A stretch of 64,000 bases of DNA from Acanthochromis polyacanthus (GCF_021347895.1 NC_067118.1:12775015-12839014), one strand, 5' to 3'; numbered from the stretch's first letter, positions 10,993-25,793 are shown. Notes: generated from the letters alone by a model not told the origin. Numbers and translations are program-made.

Positions 10993-13294
10993 TGTCTCTC
11001 AGAACAATTGCATTTTTGAGGGCCTAAACATGCTCAAAAACTCATGAAAATTTGTACACACATCAGGACTGGTGAAAAATTTCATATTTTAAAGGAATTG
11101 TGGAGGTGTGTGGCAAAATGGCTCCATAGCGCCCCCTACACTTTCCCACGCCATCATGTTTCACCTACAGCTACCAAATTTGGTACACATATGCAGCACA
11201 TCAGACTGAACAAAAAAGTCAGTGACAGCCATATTCCAAACCCAACAGGAAGTGAGCTTTTTTAAGTTGAATGTCAGATTTTGCCCATTTTTCATTTTTT
11301 TCCAGAGCGAACTCCTCCCAGGGGGAAACTCCAATTCGCCTCAAATTCGACCGGTACATACAGGAGGCCTTAATGAGCAAAAGTTATTAAAATCTTTTGC
11401 CAAAAGTCAAAGGTCGTGTCCGTGGCGGTCTGTGGAATTTGATCCTCGCCATGAAATTTCAAGTGCTGTGTAAAGCCCTGAACATGCTCCAATCTGGCCT
11501 GAAACTTTATTGTATGATCAATTCCTGCCCTGATCACATCCATATGATGAAATCCATTCACAGTCAGAGCGCCACCTGCTGGGCAACAGAAGAAATGTCA
11601 TATTTTACACTTTGATGTATTATTCTTTGCTTCTTGCTCAGATTCACCTCAAATGTGGTGACATAAACCTTAACATGTTGATGATGATTCACAGTTAAAA
11701 TGGGGATGTGTCATCAAAGGCGTGTCTGTGGCGGCACGGCGAATTTTGATGTCTCGCCATGACGACTAAAATGTTTATATCTCAGCAAATCCTCATCCTA
11801 TCTGACCCAACTTCATGTGCTGGACACCAAGCCCACTCTGAGGACATCCACGTCAAAATTTGGGAAAAGTTGTAGCGCCACCTATTGTACAAGAAGTTTA
11901 GAAATTACATTTGCACACACCATTGCTCCAAACTTTTTCATATCATTCTGAAAATTGGTCAGCTGATTCTTCACCCCCAGACAATACCACAGTGTGAAGA
12001 TTTTGATATTTGATGAAATGCTGTTGCCGTGCCAACGGTTGTTTTTTGTGACACAACAAAGTACTTTTTGACAGGCTTAGAATGCTCAACAGCTCACTAA
12101 AATTTACACACACATCACTGTCCCCTCAAGGAATAACACTGTATGCATCTCTGCAGGGCATGTGCTATAGCGCCCCTACAGTATGTTTAATAAACAGCCC
12201 CCGCAGCATGTTCACCACATCCACAAAATTTGGGAGGCCGATAGAGCACATCACGAATGCACAAAAAGCCTCTTGGAGCCATCCCCTAAACTCAACAGGA
12301 AGTCCGCCATTTTGAATTATGTGGATAAATTTTCTCTATTTTTTTAATTTTTGAGAGCGAACTCCTCCTGGGGGTTAACTCCAGAGACCTCAAATTTTAC
12401 CAGGGTATACAACACGATGTTATGATTCAAAAGTTAATTAAAAGATTCTTCCAGAGTCAAAGGGTGTGGACATGGCGACCTCCAGAATTTTGATGGTTCG
12501 CCATGAAACATCAAGTGGTATCTTACTATCCTCTGCATGCTCCAATCTACCTCAGACCTCACATGATTAAACACAGTCCTGTCCTGATCACATTTATAGA
12601 CTAAAATACATTCACAGCATGTACCATCGCGCCCCCTACAGCATTTAAAAAATAGCCTCCACAGAGACTTTCAGCTAGGACTATGAAATTTGGCATGCAA
12701 ATGTAGCATGTCAGTGCAAACAAAAAAGTCTCTTGGAGTCATTCTCTAAACCCAACAGAAAGTCGGCCATTTTTGAATTAAATGTCAGATTTTTGGTGTT
12801 TTTGGTCATTTTCAACAATTCATTTTCCACAGGCAATAACTCCAAAACATCTGAATTTGGAAAATATATAAGACACGTCTTCAGGTTGCATATTTGCGAA
12901 AATTGTTCATAAAACTCAAAGGGCGTGGCCATGGCGGGACGCTGAACTTTAATGTTACGCCATGAAGCAGGACATCTTGTGTAAATCCCCTGTACACGCT
13001 GCAATCCGCCTCAAACTTTACATGTTTGATCAGAGTCCAGTCCTGATGAGTTTGATAGACCAACATACAGTCACAGAGATAGCGCCACCTGGTGGATGGA
13101 CAGAAAGTGCTGCATAAATAGCCTGTACATGCTCCGATCTGCCTGAAATTTGACCTGTGTGCTCAGAATCCAGCCTTTGTGACATTGTGGGGCCTAAATA
13201 CACTCTCAGTCGTAGCATTGCCTGGTGGACATGCTTGGGGTCGCCGACCAGCAAGGATGCGAGGACCCGTTCAACGCTGCTTGCAGCTTTAATT
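10993..13294 (+). repeat. Macrosatellite unit 5 (subtype A2)
   Basis: A2 is marked by TTTTAAAGGAATTGTGGAGG and a CCCACG...CATCATG segment. There are perfect CTCF-like 14-mers on the minus strand at 11569-11582 and 13082-13095. The middle (about 11,400-12,280) is indel-rich. It is joined to unit 4 and unit 6 only by TTA tracts. Confidence 0.85.
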
Positions 13295-13306
13295 ATTATT
13301 ATTATT

Positions 13307-15614
13307 TGTCTCTCAGAACAACTGCATTTTGAGGGCCTAAACATGCTCAAAAACTCATGAAATTTGTACACACACCAGAACTGGTGAAAAATTTTATATT
13401 CCTGAAGGAATTGTGGAAGTGTATGACAAAATGGCTCCATAGCGCCCCCTACTCTTTGCTACGGGGCAGCATGTTTCACCTACAGCTACCAAATTGTGGT
13501 ACACATATGCAGCACATCAGGGTGAACAAAAAAGTCAGTGGTGAAGCATTTTCTAAACCCAACAGGAAGTGAGCAATTTTGCGTTGATTCCAGATTTTGA
13601 ACATTTTTTGTTTTTTTCCTAGAGCGAACTCGTCCGAGGGGGAAACTCCAATTCACTTCAAATTCGACCAGTACATACAGGAGGCCTTAATGAGCAAAGT
13701 TATTAAAATCTTTTTCAAAAGTCAAAGGGCGTGTCCGTGGCGGCCTCTGGAATTTTGATCCTTCGCCATGAAATTTCAATTGAGTGTAAATGCCCTGAAC
13801 TATGCTCCAATCTGCCTGAAACTTTACATGTATCATCAGATTCCTGCCCTGATCACATCCATATGATGAAATCCATTCACAGTCAGAGCGCCACCTGCTG
13901 GCAACAGAAAATGTCATTTTTTACACTTTGATGTATTATTCTTTGTCTCTTGCTCAGATTCACCTCAAATGTGGTGAAATAAACCTTAACATGTTGATGA
14001 TGATTCACAGTGAAAATGGTGACGTGTCATAAAAAGGTGTGTCTGTGGCGGCGCGGCGAATTTAGATGTCTCGCCATGACGACTAAATGTTTATATCTCA
14101 GCAAATCCTAATCATATCTGCCCCAAACTTCATGTGCCCACCATGTCCCAGTGTGAGGTCATCCACGGTGAAAATTTTGGAAAAAGTCATAGCGCCACCT
14201 ATTGGTAACAAGAAGTTTAGAAATTACATTGCACACACCATTGCTCCAAACTTTTCATATCATTCTGAAAATTGGTCAGCTGATTCTTCACCCCCAGACA
14301 ATACCACAGTGTGAAGATTTTGATATTTGATGAAATGCTGTTGCCGTGCCAACGCGTTGTTTTTGTGACAAACAAAGTACTTTTTGACAGGCTTAGAATG
14401 CTCAACAACTCACTAAAATTTTACACACACATCACTGTCCCCTCAAGGAATAACACTGTATGCATCTCTGCAGGGCATGTGCTATTGCGCCCCCTACAGT
14501 ATGTTTAATAAACAGCCCCGGCAGCATGTTTCACCTCCATCCACAAAATTTGGGAGGCCGATAGAGCACATCACGATGCACAAAAAAGCCTCTTGGAGCC
14601 ATCCCCTAAACTCAACAGGAAGTCCGCCATTTTGAATTATGTGGATAAATTTTCTCTATTTTTTGAATTTTTGAGAGCGAACTCCTCCTCGGGGTTAACT
14701 CCCAGAGACCTCAAATTTTACCAGGGTATACAACACGATGTTATGATCAAAAGTTATTAAAAGATTCTTCCAGAGTCAAAGGGTGTGGACATGGCGACCT
14801 CCAGAATTTTGATGGTTCGCCATGAAACATCAAGTGGTATCTTACTATCCTCTGCATGCTCCAATCTACCTCAGACCTCACATGATTAAACACAGTCCTG
14901 TCCTGATCACATTTACAGACTAAAATACATTCACAGCATGTACCATCGCGCCCCCTACAGCATTTAAAAAATAGCCTCCACAGAGACTTTCAGCTGGGAC
15001 TATGAAATTTGGCATGCAAATGTAGCATGTCAGTGCAAACAAAAAAGTCTCTTGGAGTCATTCTCTAAACCCAACAGAAAGTCGGCCATTTTTAATTAAA
15101 TGTCAGATTTTTGGTGTTTTTGGTCATTTTCAAAAATTCATTTCTCACAGGCAATAACTCCAAAACATCTGAATTTCGGGAAAATATATAAGACACATCT
15201 TCAGGTTGCATATTTGCGAAAATTGTTCATAAAACTCAAAGGGCGTGGCCATGGCGGGCAGCTGAAGTTTAATGTTACGCCATGAAGCAGGACGTCTTGT
15301 GTAAATCCCCTGTACACGCTGCAATCCGCCTCAAACTTTACATGTTTGATCAGAGTCCAGTCCTGATGAGTTTCATAGACCAACATACAGTCACAGAGAT
15401 AGCACCACCTGGTGGATGGACACAAAGTGCTGCATAAATAGCCTGTACATGCTCCAATCTGCCTGAAATTTGACCTGTGTGCTCAGAATCCAGCCTTTGT
15501 GACATTCATGGGCCTAAATACACTCTCAGTCGTAGCTTTGCCTGGTGGAGATGCTTGGGGTCGCCGACCAGGAAGGATGCGAGGACCCGTTCAATGCTGC
15601 TCGCAGCTTTAATT
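13307..15614 (+). repeat. Macrosatellite unit 6 (subtype A1)
   Basis: Full-length A1 unit. There is a perfect CTCF-like 14-mer at 13888-13901 (minus strand). The terminal site near 15,402 is altered (AGCACC). Confidence 0.85.
13888..13901 (-). promoter_or_regulatory. CTCF-like core motif, CCAGCAGGTGGCGC type
   Basis: The minus strand reads CCAGCAGGTGGCGC, a full match to the CTCF core consensus. It occurs in the second module of A-type units (also 11569, 21636 and 28685). The equivalent B-unit site reads CCACAAGGTGGCGC, with one mismatch. Confidence 0.55.
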
Positions 15615-15615
15615 A

Positions 15616-15889
15616 GGGTCCGAGCACCGAGGTGCCGAGGACAGGCGGTGCAAGGGCACCGGCTGTCCAAGGCACCAACGGTGCCGTAGGACCCTATTGA
15701 AACCCTACGGTTTATTAGGGTCGAGCACCGAGGTGCCGAGGACAGGCGGTGCAAGGGCACCGGCTGTCCAAGGCACCAACGGTGCCGTAGGACCCTATTG
15801 AAACCCTACGGTTTATTAGGGTCCGAGCACCAACGTGCGAAGGACCCTATTGGAACCTTAGGGTTTTTATTATTATTATTATTATTATT
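15616..15889 (+). repeat. Two full cloverleaf copies, one short copy and spacer
   Basis: Copies start at 15616, 15718 and 15819. The second has lost one base of the outer stem (GGGTCGAGC). The third is the one-arm form with a CAACGTGCGA arm that no longer pairs well. A TTA tract follows. Confidence 0.87.
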
Positions 15890-18194
15890 CTGCCAAAACA
15901 ACTGCATTTTTGAGGGCCTGAACATGCTTGAAAAGTCATGAAAATTTGCACACACATCAGAACTGGCGAAAAATTTCATATTTTTTAGGGCATGTGGAGG
16001 TGTGTGGCAAAATGGCTCCATAGCGCCCCCTACAAAATTTTAAAAAGTGGTATTTGGCCAACTCGGAGGGAATTTGACCGAGAGCTAAAAAATTTGGGAG
16101 GCATATGCAGCACGTCAGGAAACACAAAAAAGTCAATCACAGCCATGCTCTACACCCAACAGGAAGTGCGCCATCATGCGTTAACTGTACAAATCTATGA
16201 TGAACTCCTCCTAGGGGGAAAGTCTGAGCGATCTGAAATTTTGCCAGTACATACAGCAGACCTTCCTGAGAAAAAGTTATCAAAATCTTCCTCCATAGTT
16301 AAAGGGTGTGGTCGTGGCGGCCTGTCGAAATTTGATCCTTCGCCATGAAACAGGAAATGCTGTCTAACTCTCCTGAACATGCTCCGATCTGAATGAAACT
16401 TTACATGTATGATCACAGACCTGCCTCGATGACATCCATACAGCAAGATTCATTCACAGTCACAGCGCCACCTTGTGGTATCAAGAATTTGACATTTTTT
16501 AGACTTTCATGTACTATTCTTAGCCTGTTGCTCAGATTCACCTCAGATGTTGTGACATAAGCCTGAGCACATTGATGATGAAGCACAGAAAAAATGGTGA
16601 CGTGTGATGAAAAGGCGTGTCTGTGGCGGGACGGCAAAGTTTGATGTTTCACCATGAAATTGAAGTGTTCATATCTCAGCTGCAAAGGATCCTATCTGCC
16701 CCAAACTTCATGTGCTGGACACCAGAACCAGTTTGAGGACATCCACACTGAAAAATTTAGATAAAGTCATAGCGCCACCTCTTGGTAACAAGCAGTTTAG
16801 AAATTACATTTGCACACATCATTGCTCCAAACTTTGTCATATCATTCTGAAAATTGGTCAGCTGATTCTTCACCCCCAGACAATACCACAGTGTGAAGAT
16901 TTTGATATTTGATGAAATGCTGTTGCCGTGGCAACGCGTTGTTTTTGTGACAAACAAAGTACTTTTTGACAGGCTTAGAATGCTCAACAGCTCACCAACA
17001 TTTACACACACATCACTGTCGTCTCCAGGAATAAGAATGTATACATCTCTGCAGGGCATGTGCTATTGCGCCCCCTACAGTATGTTTAATAAACAGCCCC
17101 GGCAGCACGTTTCACCAACATCCACAAAATTTGGGAGACATATAGAGCACATCAGAACGCACAAAAAAGCCTCTTGGAGCCATCCCCTAAACCCAACAGG
17201 AAGTCCGCCATTTTGAATTAAGTGGACAAATTTCTCTATTTTTTTAATTTTTGAGAGCGAACTCCTCCTAGGGTTTAACTGCTAGAGACCTGAAATTTTG
17301 CCAGGATATACAACACAATGTTATGATCAAAAGTTATTAAAAGATTCTTCCAGAGTTAAAGGGTGTGGACATGGCGACCTCCAGAATTTTGATGGTTTGC
17401 CATGAAACATCAAGTGCTATCTAACTATCCTCTGCATGCTCCAGTCTACCTCAGACCTCACATGATTGAACACAGTCCTGTCCTGATCACATTTATAGGC
17501 CAAAATACATCCACAGTATGTGTCATAGCGCCCCCTACAGAATTTTTAAAAATAGCCTCCACACAGACTTTCACCAATGACTATGAAATTTGGCATGCAT
17601 ATGTAACACGTCAGTGCAAACAAAAAAGTCTCTTGGAGTCATTCTCTAAACCCAACAGAAAGTCGGCCATTTTTAATTAAATGTCAGATTTTTGGTGTTT
17701 TTGGTCATTTTCAAAAATTCATTTCTCACAGGCAATAACTCCAAAACATCTGAATTTGGGAAAATATATAAGACACGTCTTCAGGTTGCATATTTGCGAA
17801 AATTGTTCATAAAACTCAAAGGGCGTGGCCATGGCGGGCAGCTGAAGTTTAATGTTACGACATGAAGCAGGACGTCTTGTGTAAATCCCCTGTACATGCT
17901 GCAATCCGCCTCAAACTTTACATGTTTGATCAGAGACCAGTCCTGATGAGTTTCATAGACCAACATACAGTCACAGAGATAGCGCCACCTGGTGGATGGA
18001 CACAAAGTGCTGCATAAATAGCCTGTACATGCTCAAATCTGCCTGAAATTTGACCTGTGTGCTCAGAATCCAGCCTTTGTGACATTCATGGGCCTAAATA
18101 CACTCTCAGTCGTAGCATTGTCTGGTGGAGATGCTTGGGGTCGCCGACCAGCAAGGATGCGAGGACCCGTTCAATGCTGCTCGCAGCTTTAATT
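15890..18194 (+). repeat. Macrosatellite unit 7 (subtype B)
   Basis: Full-length B unit. The terminal CTCF-like 14-mer at 17982-17995 (minus strand) is a full match. Confidence 0.85.
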
Positions 18195-18198
18195 ATTA

Positions 18199-18245
18199 GG
18201 GTCCGAGCACCAACGGTGCCGAAGGACCCTATTGGAACCTTAGGG

Positions 18246-18278
<33 letters not shown>
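18199..18278 (+). repeat. Short hairpin form plus (TTA)n spacer
   Basis: GGGTCC, arm GCACC-AAC-GGTGC, GGACCC, the TATTGG core, TTAGGGTTTTTT and a TTA tract. It stands at a B-to-B junction, as at 5965-6042. Confidence 0.85.
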
Positions 18279-21043
18279 CTGCCAAAACAACTGCATTTTT
18301 CAGGGCCTGAACATGCTCGAAAAGTCATGAAAATTTGCACACACATCAGAACTGGCGAAAAATTTCATATTTTTAGGGCATGTGGAGGTGTGTGGCAAAA
18401 TGGCTCCATAGCGCCCCCTACAAATTTTAAAAAGTGGTATTAGGCCAACTCGGAGGGAATTTGGCCGAGAGCTAAAAAATTTGGGAGGCATATGCAGCAC
18501 ATCAGGAAACACAAAAAAGTCAATCACAGCCATGCTCTACACCCAACAGGAAGTGCGCCATCATGCGTTAACTGTACAAAATCTGTCATGAACTCCTCCT
18601 AGGGGGAAAGTCTTAGCGATCTGAAATTTTGCCAGTACATACAGCCGGCCTTACTGAGAAAAAGTTATTAAAATCTTCCTCCATAGTCAAAGGGTGTGGT
18701 CGTGGCGGCCTGTCGAAATTTGATCCTTCGCCATGAAACAGGAAATGCTGTGTAACTCTCCTGAACATGCTCCAATCTGAATGAAACTTTACATGTATGA
18801 TCACAGACCTGCCTCGATGACATCCATACAGCAAGATTCATTCACAGTCACAGCGCCACCTTGTGGTATCAAGAATTTGACATTTTTTAGACTTTCATGT
18901 ACTATTCTTAGCCTGTTGCTCAGATTCACCTCAGATGTTGTGACATAAGCCTGAACACATTGATGATGAAGCACAGAAAAAATGGTGACGTGTGATGAAA
19001 AGGCGTGTCTGTGGCGGGACGGCAAAGTTTGATGTTTCGCCATGAAAATTGAAGTGTTCATATCTCAGCTGAAAAGGATCCTATCTGCCCCAAACTTCAT
19101 GTGCTGGACACCAGAACCAGTTTGAGGACATCCACACTGAAAAATTTAGAAAAAGTCATAGCGCCACCTCTTGGTAACAAGCAGTTTAGAAATTACATTT
19201 GCACACATCATTGCTCCAAACTTTGTCATATCATTCTGAAAATTGGTCAGCTAATTCTTCACCCCCAGACAATACCACAGTGTGAAGATTTTGATATTTG
19301 ATAAAATGCTGTTGCCGTGGCAACGCGTTGTTTTTGTGACAAACAAAGTACTTTTTGACAGGCTTAGAATGTTCAACAGCTCACCAAAATTTACACACAC
19401 ATCACAGTCGTCTCAAGGAATAACACTGTATGCATCTCGACAGGGCATGTGCTATACCGCCCCCTGCAGTATGTTTAATAAACAGCCCCGGCAGAATGTT
19501 TCACCGACATCCACAAAATTTGGGAGGCCTATAGAGCACACCAGGACACACAAAAAAGCCTCTTGGTGCCATCCCCTAAACTCAACAGGAAGTCTGCCAT
19601 TTTGAATTAAGTGGATAAAATTTCTGTATTTTTTTCATTTTTGAGAGCGAACTCCTCCTCGGGGTTAAGGTCCAGAGAGCTGAAATTTTGCCAGGATATA
19701 CAACACGAAGTTATGATCAAAAGTTATTAAAAGATTCTTGCAGAGTCAAAGGGTGTGGACATGGCGACCTCCAGAATTTTGATGGTTCGCCATGAAACAT
19801 AAGTGCTACCTAACTATCCTCTGCATGCTCCAATCTACCTCAGAACTCACATGATTAAACACAGTCCTGTCCTGATCACATTTATTGGCCAAAATACATT
19901 CACAGCATGTTCCATAGCGCCCCCTACAGTATGTTTAATGAACAGCCCCGGCAGCATGTTTATCCTACATCCATAAAATTTGGGAGGCCGATAGAGCACA
20001 TCACGATGCACAAAAAAGCCTCTTGGAGCCATCCCCTAAACTCAACAGGAAGTCCGCCATTTTGAATTATGTGGATAAATTTTCTCTATTTTTTGAATTT
20101 TTGAGAGCGAACTCCTCCTAGGGGTTAACTCCCAGAGACCTCAAATTTTACCAGGGTATACAACACGATGTTATGATCAAAAGTTATTAAAAGATTCTTC
20201 CAGAGTCAAAGGGTGTGGACATGGCGACCTCCAGAATTTTGATGGTTCGCCATGAAACATCAAGTGGTATCTTACTATCCTCTGCATGCTCCAATCTACC
20301 TCAGACCTCACATGATTAAACACAGTCCTGTCCTGATCACATTTACAGACTAAAATACATTCACAGCATGTACCATCGCGCCCCCTACAGCATTTAAAAA
20401 ATAGCCTCCACAGAGACTTTCAGCTGGGACTATGAAATTTGGCATGCAAATGTAGCATGTCAGTGCAAACAAAAAAGTCTCTTGGAGTCATTCTCTAAAC
20501 CCAACAGAAAGTCGGCCATTTTTAATTAAATGTCAGATTTTTGGTGTTTTTGGTCATTTTCAAAAATTCATTTCTCACAGGCAATAACTCCAAAACATCT
20601 GAATTTGGGAAAATATATAAGACACGTCTTCAGGTTGCATATTTGCGAAAATTGTTCATAAAACTCAAAGGGCGTGGCCATGGCGGGCAGCTGAAGTTTA
20701 ATGTTACGCCATGAAGCAGGACGTCTTGTGTAAATCCCCTGTACACGTTGCAATCCGCCTCAAACTTTACATGTTTGATCAGAGTCCAGTCCTGATGAGT
20801 TTCATAGACCAACATACAGTCACAGAGATAGCGCCACCTGGTGGATGGACACAAAGTACTGCATAAATAGCCTGTACATGCTCAAATCTGCCTGAAATTT
20901 GACCTGTGTGCTCAGAATCCAGCCTTTGTGACATTCATGGGCCTAAATACACTCTCAGTCGTAGCTTTGCCTGGTGGAGATGCTTGGGGTCGCCGACCAG
21001 GAAGTATGCGAGGACCCGTTCAACGCTGCTCGCAGCTTTAATT
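18279..21043 (+). repeat. Macrosatellite unit 8 (subtype B, with one extra module)
   Basis: At 2,765 bp it is about 460 bp longer than its neighbours. The module that begins with GTATGTTTAATRAACAGCC occurs twice, near 19,468 and 19,928. This is the expected product of an unequal exchange between internal modules. Perfect CTCF-like 14-mer at 20831-20844. Confidence 0.85.
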
Positions 21044-21055
21044 ATTATTATTATT

Positions 21056-23364
21056 TGTCTCTCAGAACAATTGCATTTTTGAGGGCCTAAACATGCTCAA
21101 AAACTCATGAAAATTTGTACACACATCAGGACTGGTGAACAATTTCATATTTTAAAGGAATTGTAGAGGTGTGTGGCAAAATGGCTCCATAGCGCCCCCT
21201 ACACTTTCCCACGACCATCATGTTTCACCTACAGCTACCAAATTTGGTACACATATGCAGCACATCAGACTGAACAAAAAAGTCAGTGACAGCCATATTC
21301 CAAACCCAACAGGAAGTGAGCTATTTTAAGTTGAATGTGAGATTTTGCCCATTTTTCATTTTTTTCCAGAGCGAACTCCTCCCAGGGGGAAACTCCAATT
21401 CGCCTCAAATTCAACCAGTACATACAGGAGGCCTTAATGAGCAAAAGTTATTAAAATCTTTTTCAAAAGTCAAAGGGCGTGTCCGTGGCGGTCTGTGGAA
21501 TTTTGATCCTTCGCCATGAAATTTCAAGTTGTGTGTAAATGCCCTGAACATGCTCCAATCTGCCTGAAACTTTATATGTATGATCAGATTCCTGCCCTGA
21601 TCACATCCATATGATGAAATCCATTCACAGTCAGAGCGCCACCTGCTGGCAACAGAAAATGTCATTTTTTACACTTTGATGTATTATTCTTTGTCTCTTG
21701 CTCAGATTCACCTCAAATGTGGTGAAATAAACCTTAACATGTTGATGATTATTCACAGTGAAAATGGTGACGTGTCATAAAAAGGTGTGTCTGTGGCGGC
21801 GCCGCGAATTTAGATGTCTCGCCATGACGACTAAAATGTTTATATCTCAGCAAATCCTAATCGTATCTGCCCCAAACTTCATGTGCTGGACACCATTCCC
21901 AGTGTGAGGTCATCCACGGTGAAAATTTTGGAAAAAGTCATAGCGCCACCTATTGGTAACAAGAAGTTTAGAAATTACATTTGCACACACCATTGCTCCA
22001 AACTTTTTCATATCATTCTGAAAATTGGTCAGCTGATTCTTCACCCCCAGACAATACCACAGTGTGAAGATTTTGATATTTGATGAAATGCTGTTGCCGT
22101 GCCAACGCGTTGTTTTTGTGACAAACAAAGTACTTTTTGACAGGCTTAGAATGCTCAACAGCTCACTAAAATTTACACACACATCACTGTCCCCTCAAGG
22201 AATAACACTGTATGCATCTCTGCAGGGCATGTGCTATTGCGCCCCCTACAGTATGTTTAATAAACAGCCTCGGCAGCATGTTTCACCTCCATCCACAAAA
22301 TTTGGGAGGCCGATAGAGCACACCACGATGCACAAAAAAGCCTCTTGGAGCCATCCCCTAAACTCAACAGGAAGTCCGCCATTTTGAATTATGTGGATAA
22401 ATTTTCTCTATTTATTTAATTTTTGAGAGCGAACTCCTCCTAGGGGTTAACTCCCAGAGACCTCAAATTTTACCAGGTTATACAACACGATGTTATGATC
22501 AAAAGTTATTAACAGATTCTTCCAGAGTCAAAGGGTGTGGACATGGCGACCTCCAGAATTTTGATGGTTCGCCATGAAACATCAAGTGGTATCTTACTAT
22601 CCTCTGCATGCTCCAATCTACCTCAGACCTCACATGATTGAACACAGTCCTGTCCTGATCACATTTATAGACTAAAATACATTCACAGCATGTACCATAG
22701 CGCCCCCTACAGCATTTAAAAAATAGCCTCCACAGAGACTTTCAGCTCGGACTATGAAATTTGGCATGCAAATGTAGCATGTCAGTGCAAACAAAAAAGT
22801 CTCTTGGAGTCATTCTCTAAACCCAACAGAAAGTCGGCCATTTTTAATTAAATGTCAGATTTTTGGTGTTTTTGGTCATTTTCAAAAATTCATTTCTCAC
22901 AGGCAATAACTCCAAAACATCTGAATTTGGGAAAATATATAAGACACGTCTTCAGGTTGCATATTTGCGAAAATTGTTCATAAAACTCAAAGGGCGTGGC
23001 CATGGCGGGCAGCTGAAGTTTAATGTTACGCCATGAAGCAGGACGTCTTGTGTAAATCCCCTGTACACGCTGCAATCCGCCTCAAACTTTACATGTTTGA
23101 TCAGAGTCCAGTCCTGATGAGTTTCATAGACCAACATACAGTCACAGAGATAGCGCCACCTGGTGGATGGACACAAAGTGCTGCATAAATACCCTGTACA
23201 TGCTCAAATCTGCCTGAAATTTGACCTGTGTGCTCAGAATCCAGCCTTTGTGACATTCATGGGCCTAAATACACTCTCAGTCGTAGCTTTGCCTGGTGGA
23301 GATGCTTGGGGTCGCCGACCAGGAAGTATGCGAGGACCCGTTCAACGCTGCTCGCAGCTTTATT
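21056..23364 (+). repeat. Macrosatellite unit 9 (subtype A2)
   Basis: Full-length A2 unit, close to unit 5. Perfect CTCF-like 14-mers at 21636-21649 and 23153-23166 (minus strand). Confidence 0.85.
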
Positions 23365-23365
23365 A

Positions 23366-23481
23366 GGGTCCGAGCACCGAGGTGCCGAGGACAGGCGGTG
23401 CAAGGGCACCGGCTGTCCAAGGCACCAACGGTGCCGTAGGACCCTATTGAAACCCTACGGTTTATTATTATTATTATTATT
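23366..23481 (+). repeat. One full cloverleaf copy and spacer
   Basis: A single full copy (23366-23462) with all three arms and the closing GGACCC, followed by a TTA tract. It joins the end of unit 9 directly, with only TATTA between. Confidence 0.9.
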
Positions 23482-25784
23482 TGTCTCTCAGAACAACTGC
23501 ATTTTTAAAGGGCCTAAACATGCTCAAAAACTCATGAAAATTTGTACACACACCAGAACTGGTGAAAAATTTTATATTCTAAAGGAATTGTGGAAGTGTA
23601 TGACAAAATGGCTCCATAGCGCCCCCTACACTTTCCTACGGGCAGCATGTTTCACCTACAGCTACCAAATTTGGTACACATATGCAGCACATCAGGCTGA
23701 ACAAAAAAGTCAGTGGTGGCGATTTTCTAAATCCAACAGGAAGTGAGCTATTTTGCGTTGAATTCCAGACTTTGAACATTTTTTGTTTTTTTCTAGAGCG
23801 AACTCGTCCCAGGGGGAAACTCCAATTCACTTCAAATTCGACCAGTACATACAGCAGGCCTTAATGAGCGAAAGATATTAAAATCTTTTTCAAAAGTCAA
23901 AGGGCGTGTCCGTGGCGGCCTCTGGAATTTTGATCCTTTGCCATGAAATTTCAAATGCAGTGGAAATGCCCTGAACATATTTCAATCTGCCTGAAACTTT
24001 ACATGTATCATCAGAGTCCTGCCCTGATCACATCCATATGATGAAATCCATTCACAGTCAGAGCGACACCTGCTGTCAACAGGCTATGTCATTTTTTACA
24101 CTTTGATTTATTATTCTTTGTCTCTTGCTCAGATTCACCTCAAATGTGGTGAAATAAACCTTAACATGTTGATGATGATTCACAGTGAAAATGGTGACGT
24201 GTCATAAAAAGGTGTGTCTGTGGCGGCGCGGCGAATTTAGATGTCTCGCCATGACGACTAAAATGTTTATATCTCAGCAAATCCTAATCGTATCTGCCCC
24301 AAACTTCATGTGCTGGACACCAGGCCCAGTGTGAGGTCATCCACGGTGAAAATTTTAGAAAAAGTCATAGCGCCACCTATTGGTAACAAGAAGTTTAGAA
24401 ATTACATTTGCACACACCATTGCTCCAAACTTTTTCATATCTTTCTGAAAATTGGTCAGCTGATTCTTCACCCCCAGACAGTGTGAAGATTTTGATATTT
24501 GATGAAATGCTGTTGCCGTGCCAACGCGTTGTTTTTGTGACAAACAAAGTACTTTTTGACAGGCTTAGAATGCTCAACAGCTCACTAAAATTTACACACA
24601 CATCACTGTCGTCTCAAGGAATAAGAATGTATGCATCTCTGCAGGGTATGTGCTATAGCGCCCCCTGCAGTATGTTTAATAAACAGCCCCGGCAGCACGA
24701 TTCACCTACATCCACAAAATTTGGGAGGCATATAGAGCACATCACGATGCACAAAAAAGTCTCTTGGAGCCATCCCCTAAACTCAACAGGAAGTCCGCCA
24801 TTTTGAATTATGTGGATAAATTTTCTCTATTTTTTAATTTTTGAGAGCGAACTCCTCCTCGGGGTTAACTCCAAGAGACCTCAAATTTTACCAGGGTTTA
24901 CAACACAATGTTATGATCAAAAGTTATTAAAAGATTCTTCCAGAGTCAAAGGGTGTGGACATGGCGACCTCCAGAATTTTGATGGTTCGCCATGAAACAT
25001 CAAGTGGTATCGTACTATCCTCTGCATGCTCCAATCAACCTCAGACCTCACATGATTAAACACAGTCCTGTCCTGATCACATTTTTTGGCCAAAATAGAT
25101 TCACAGCATGTGCCATAGCTCCCCCTACAGCATTTTTAAAAATATTCTCCACGGGGAGTTTCACCTATGACTATGAAATTTGGCATTCATATGTAGCACC
25201 TCAGTGCAAACAAAAAAGTCTCTCAGAGTCATTCTCTAAACCCAACACAAAGTTGGCCATTTTGAATTAAATGTCAGATTTTTGGTGTTTTTGATCATTT
25301 TCAACAATTCATTTGTCACAGGCAATAACTCCAAAACACCTGAATTTGGGAAAATATGTACTACACGCCTTCAGGTTGAATATTTGCGAAAATTGTTCAT
25401 AAAACTCAAAGGGCGTGGCCATGGAGGCCAACTGAACTTTAATGTTACGCCATGAAGCAGGACGTCTTGTGTAAATCCCCTGTACATGCTGCAATCTGCC
25501 TCAAACTTTACATGTTGGATCAGAGTCCAGTCCTGATGAGTTTCATAGGCCACTATACAGTCACAGAGATAGCGCCACCTGGTGGATGGACAGAAAGTGC
25601 TGCATTAATAGCCTGTACATGCTCCAATCTGCCTGAAATTTGACCTGTGTGCTCAGAATCCAGCCTTTGTGACATTCATGGGCCGAAATACACTCTCAGT
25701 CATAGCATTGCCTGGTGGACATGCTTGAGGTTGCCGACCAGCAAGGATGCGAGGACCCGTTCAACGCTGCTTGCAGCTTTAATT
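23482..25784 (+). repeat. Macrosatellite unit 10 (subtype A1)
   Basis: Full-length A1 unit, close to units 1 and 6. One internal site is changed to GAGCGACACC (near 24,061). The terminal CTCF-like 14-mer at 25572-25585 is a full match. Confidence 0.85.
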
Positions 25785-25793
25785 ATTATTATT

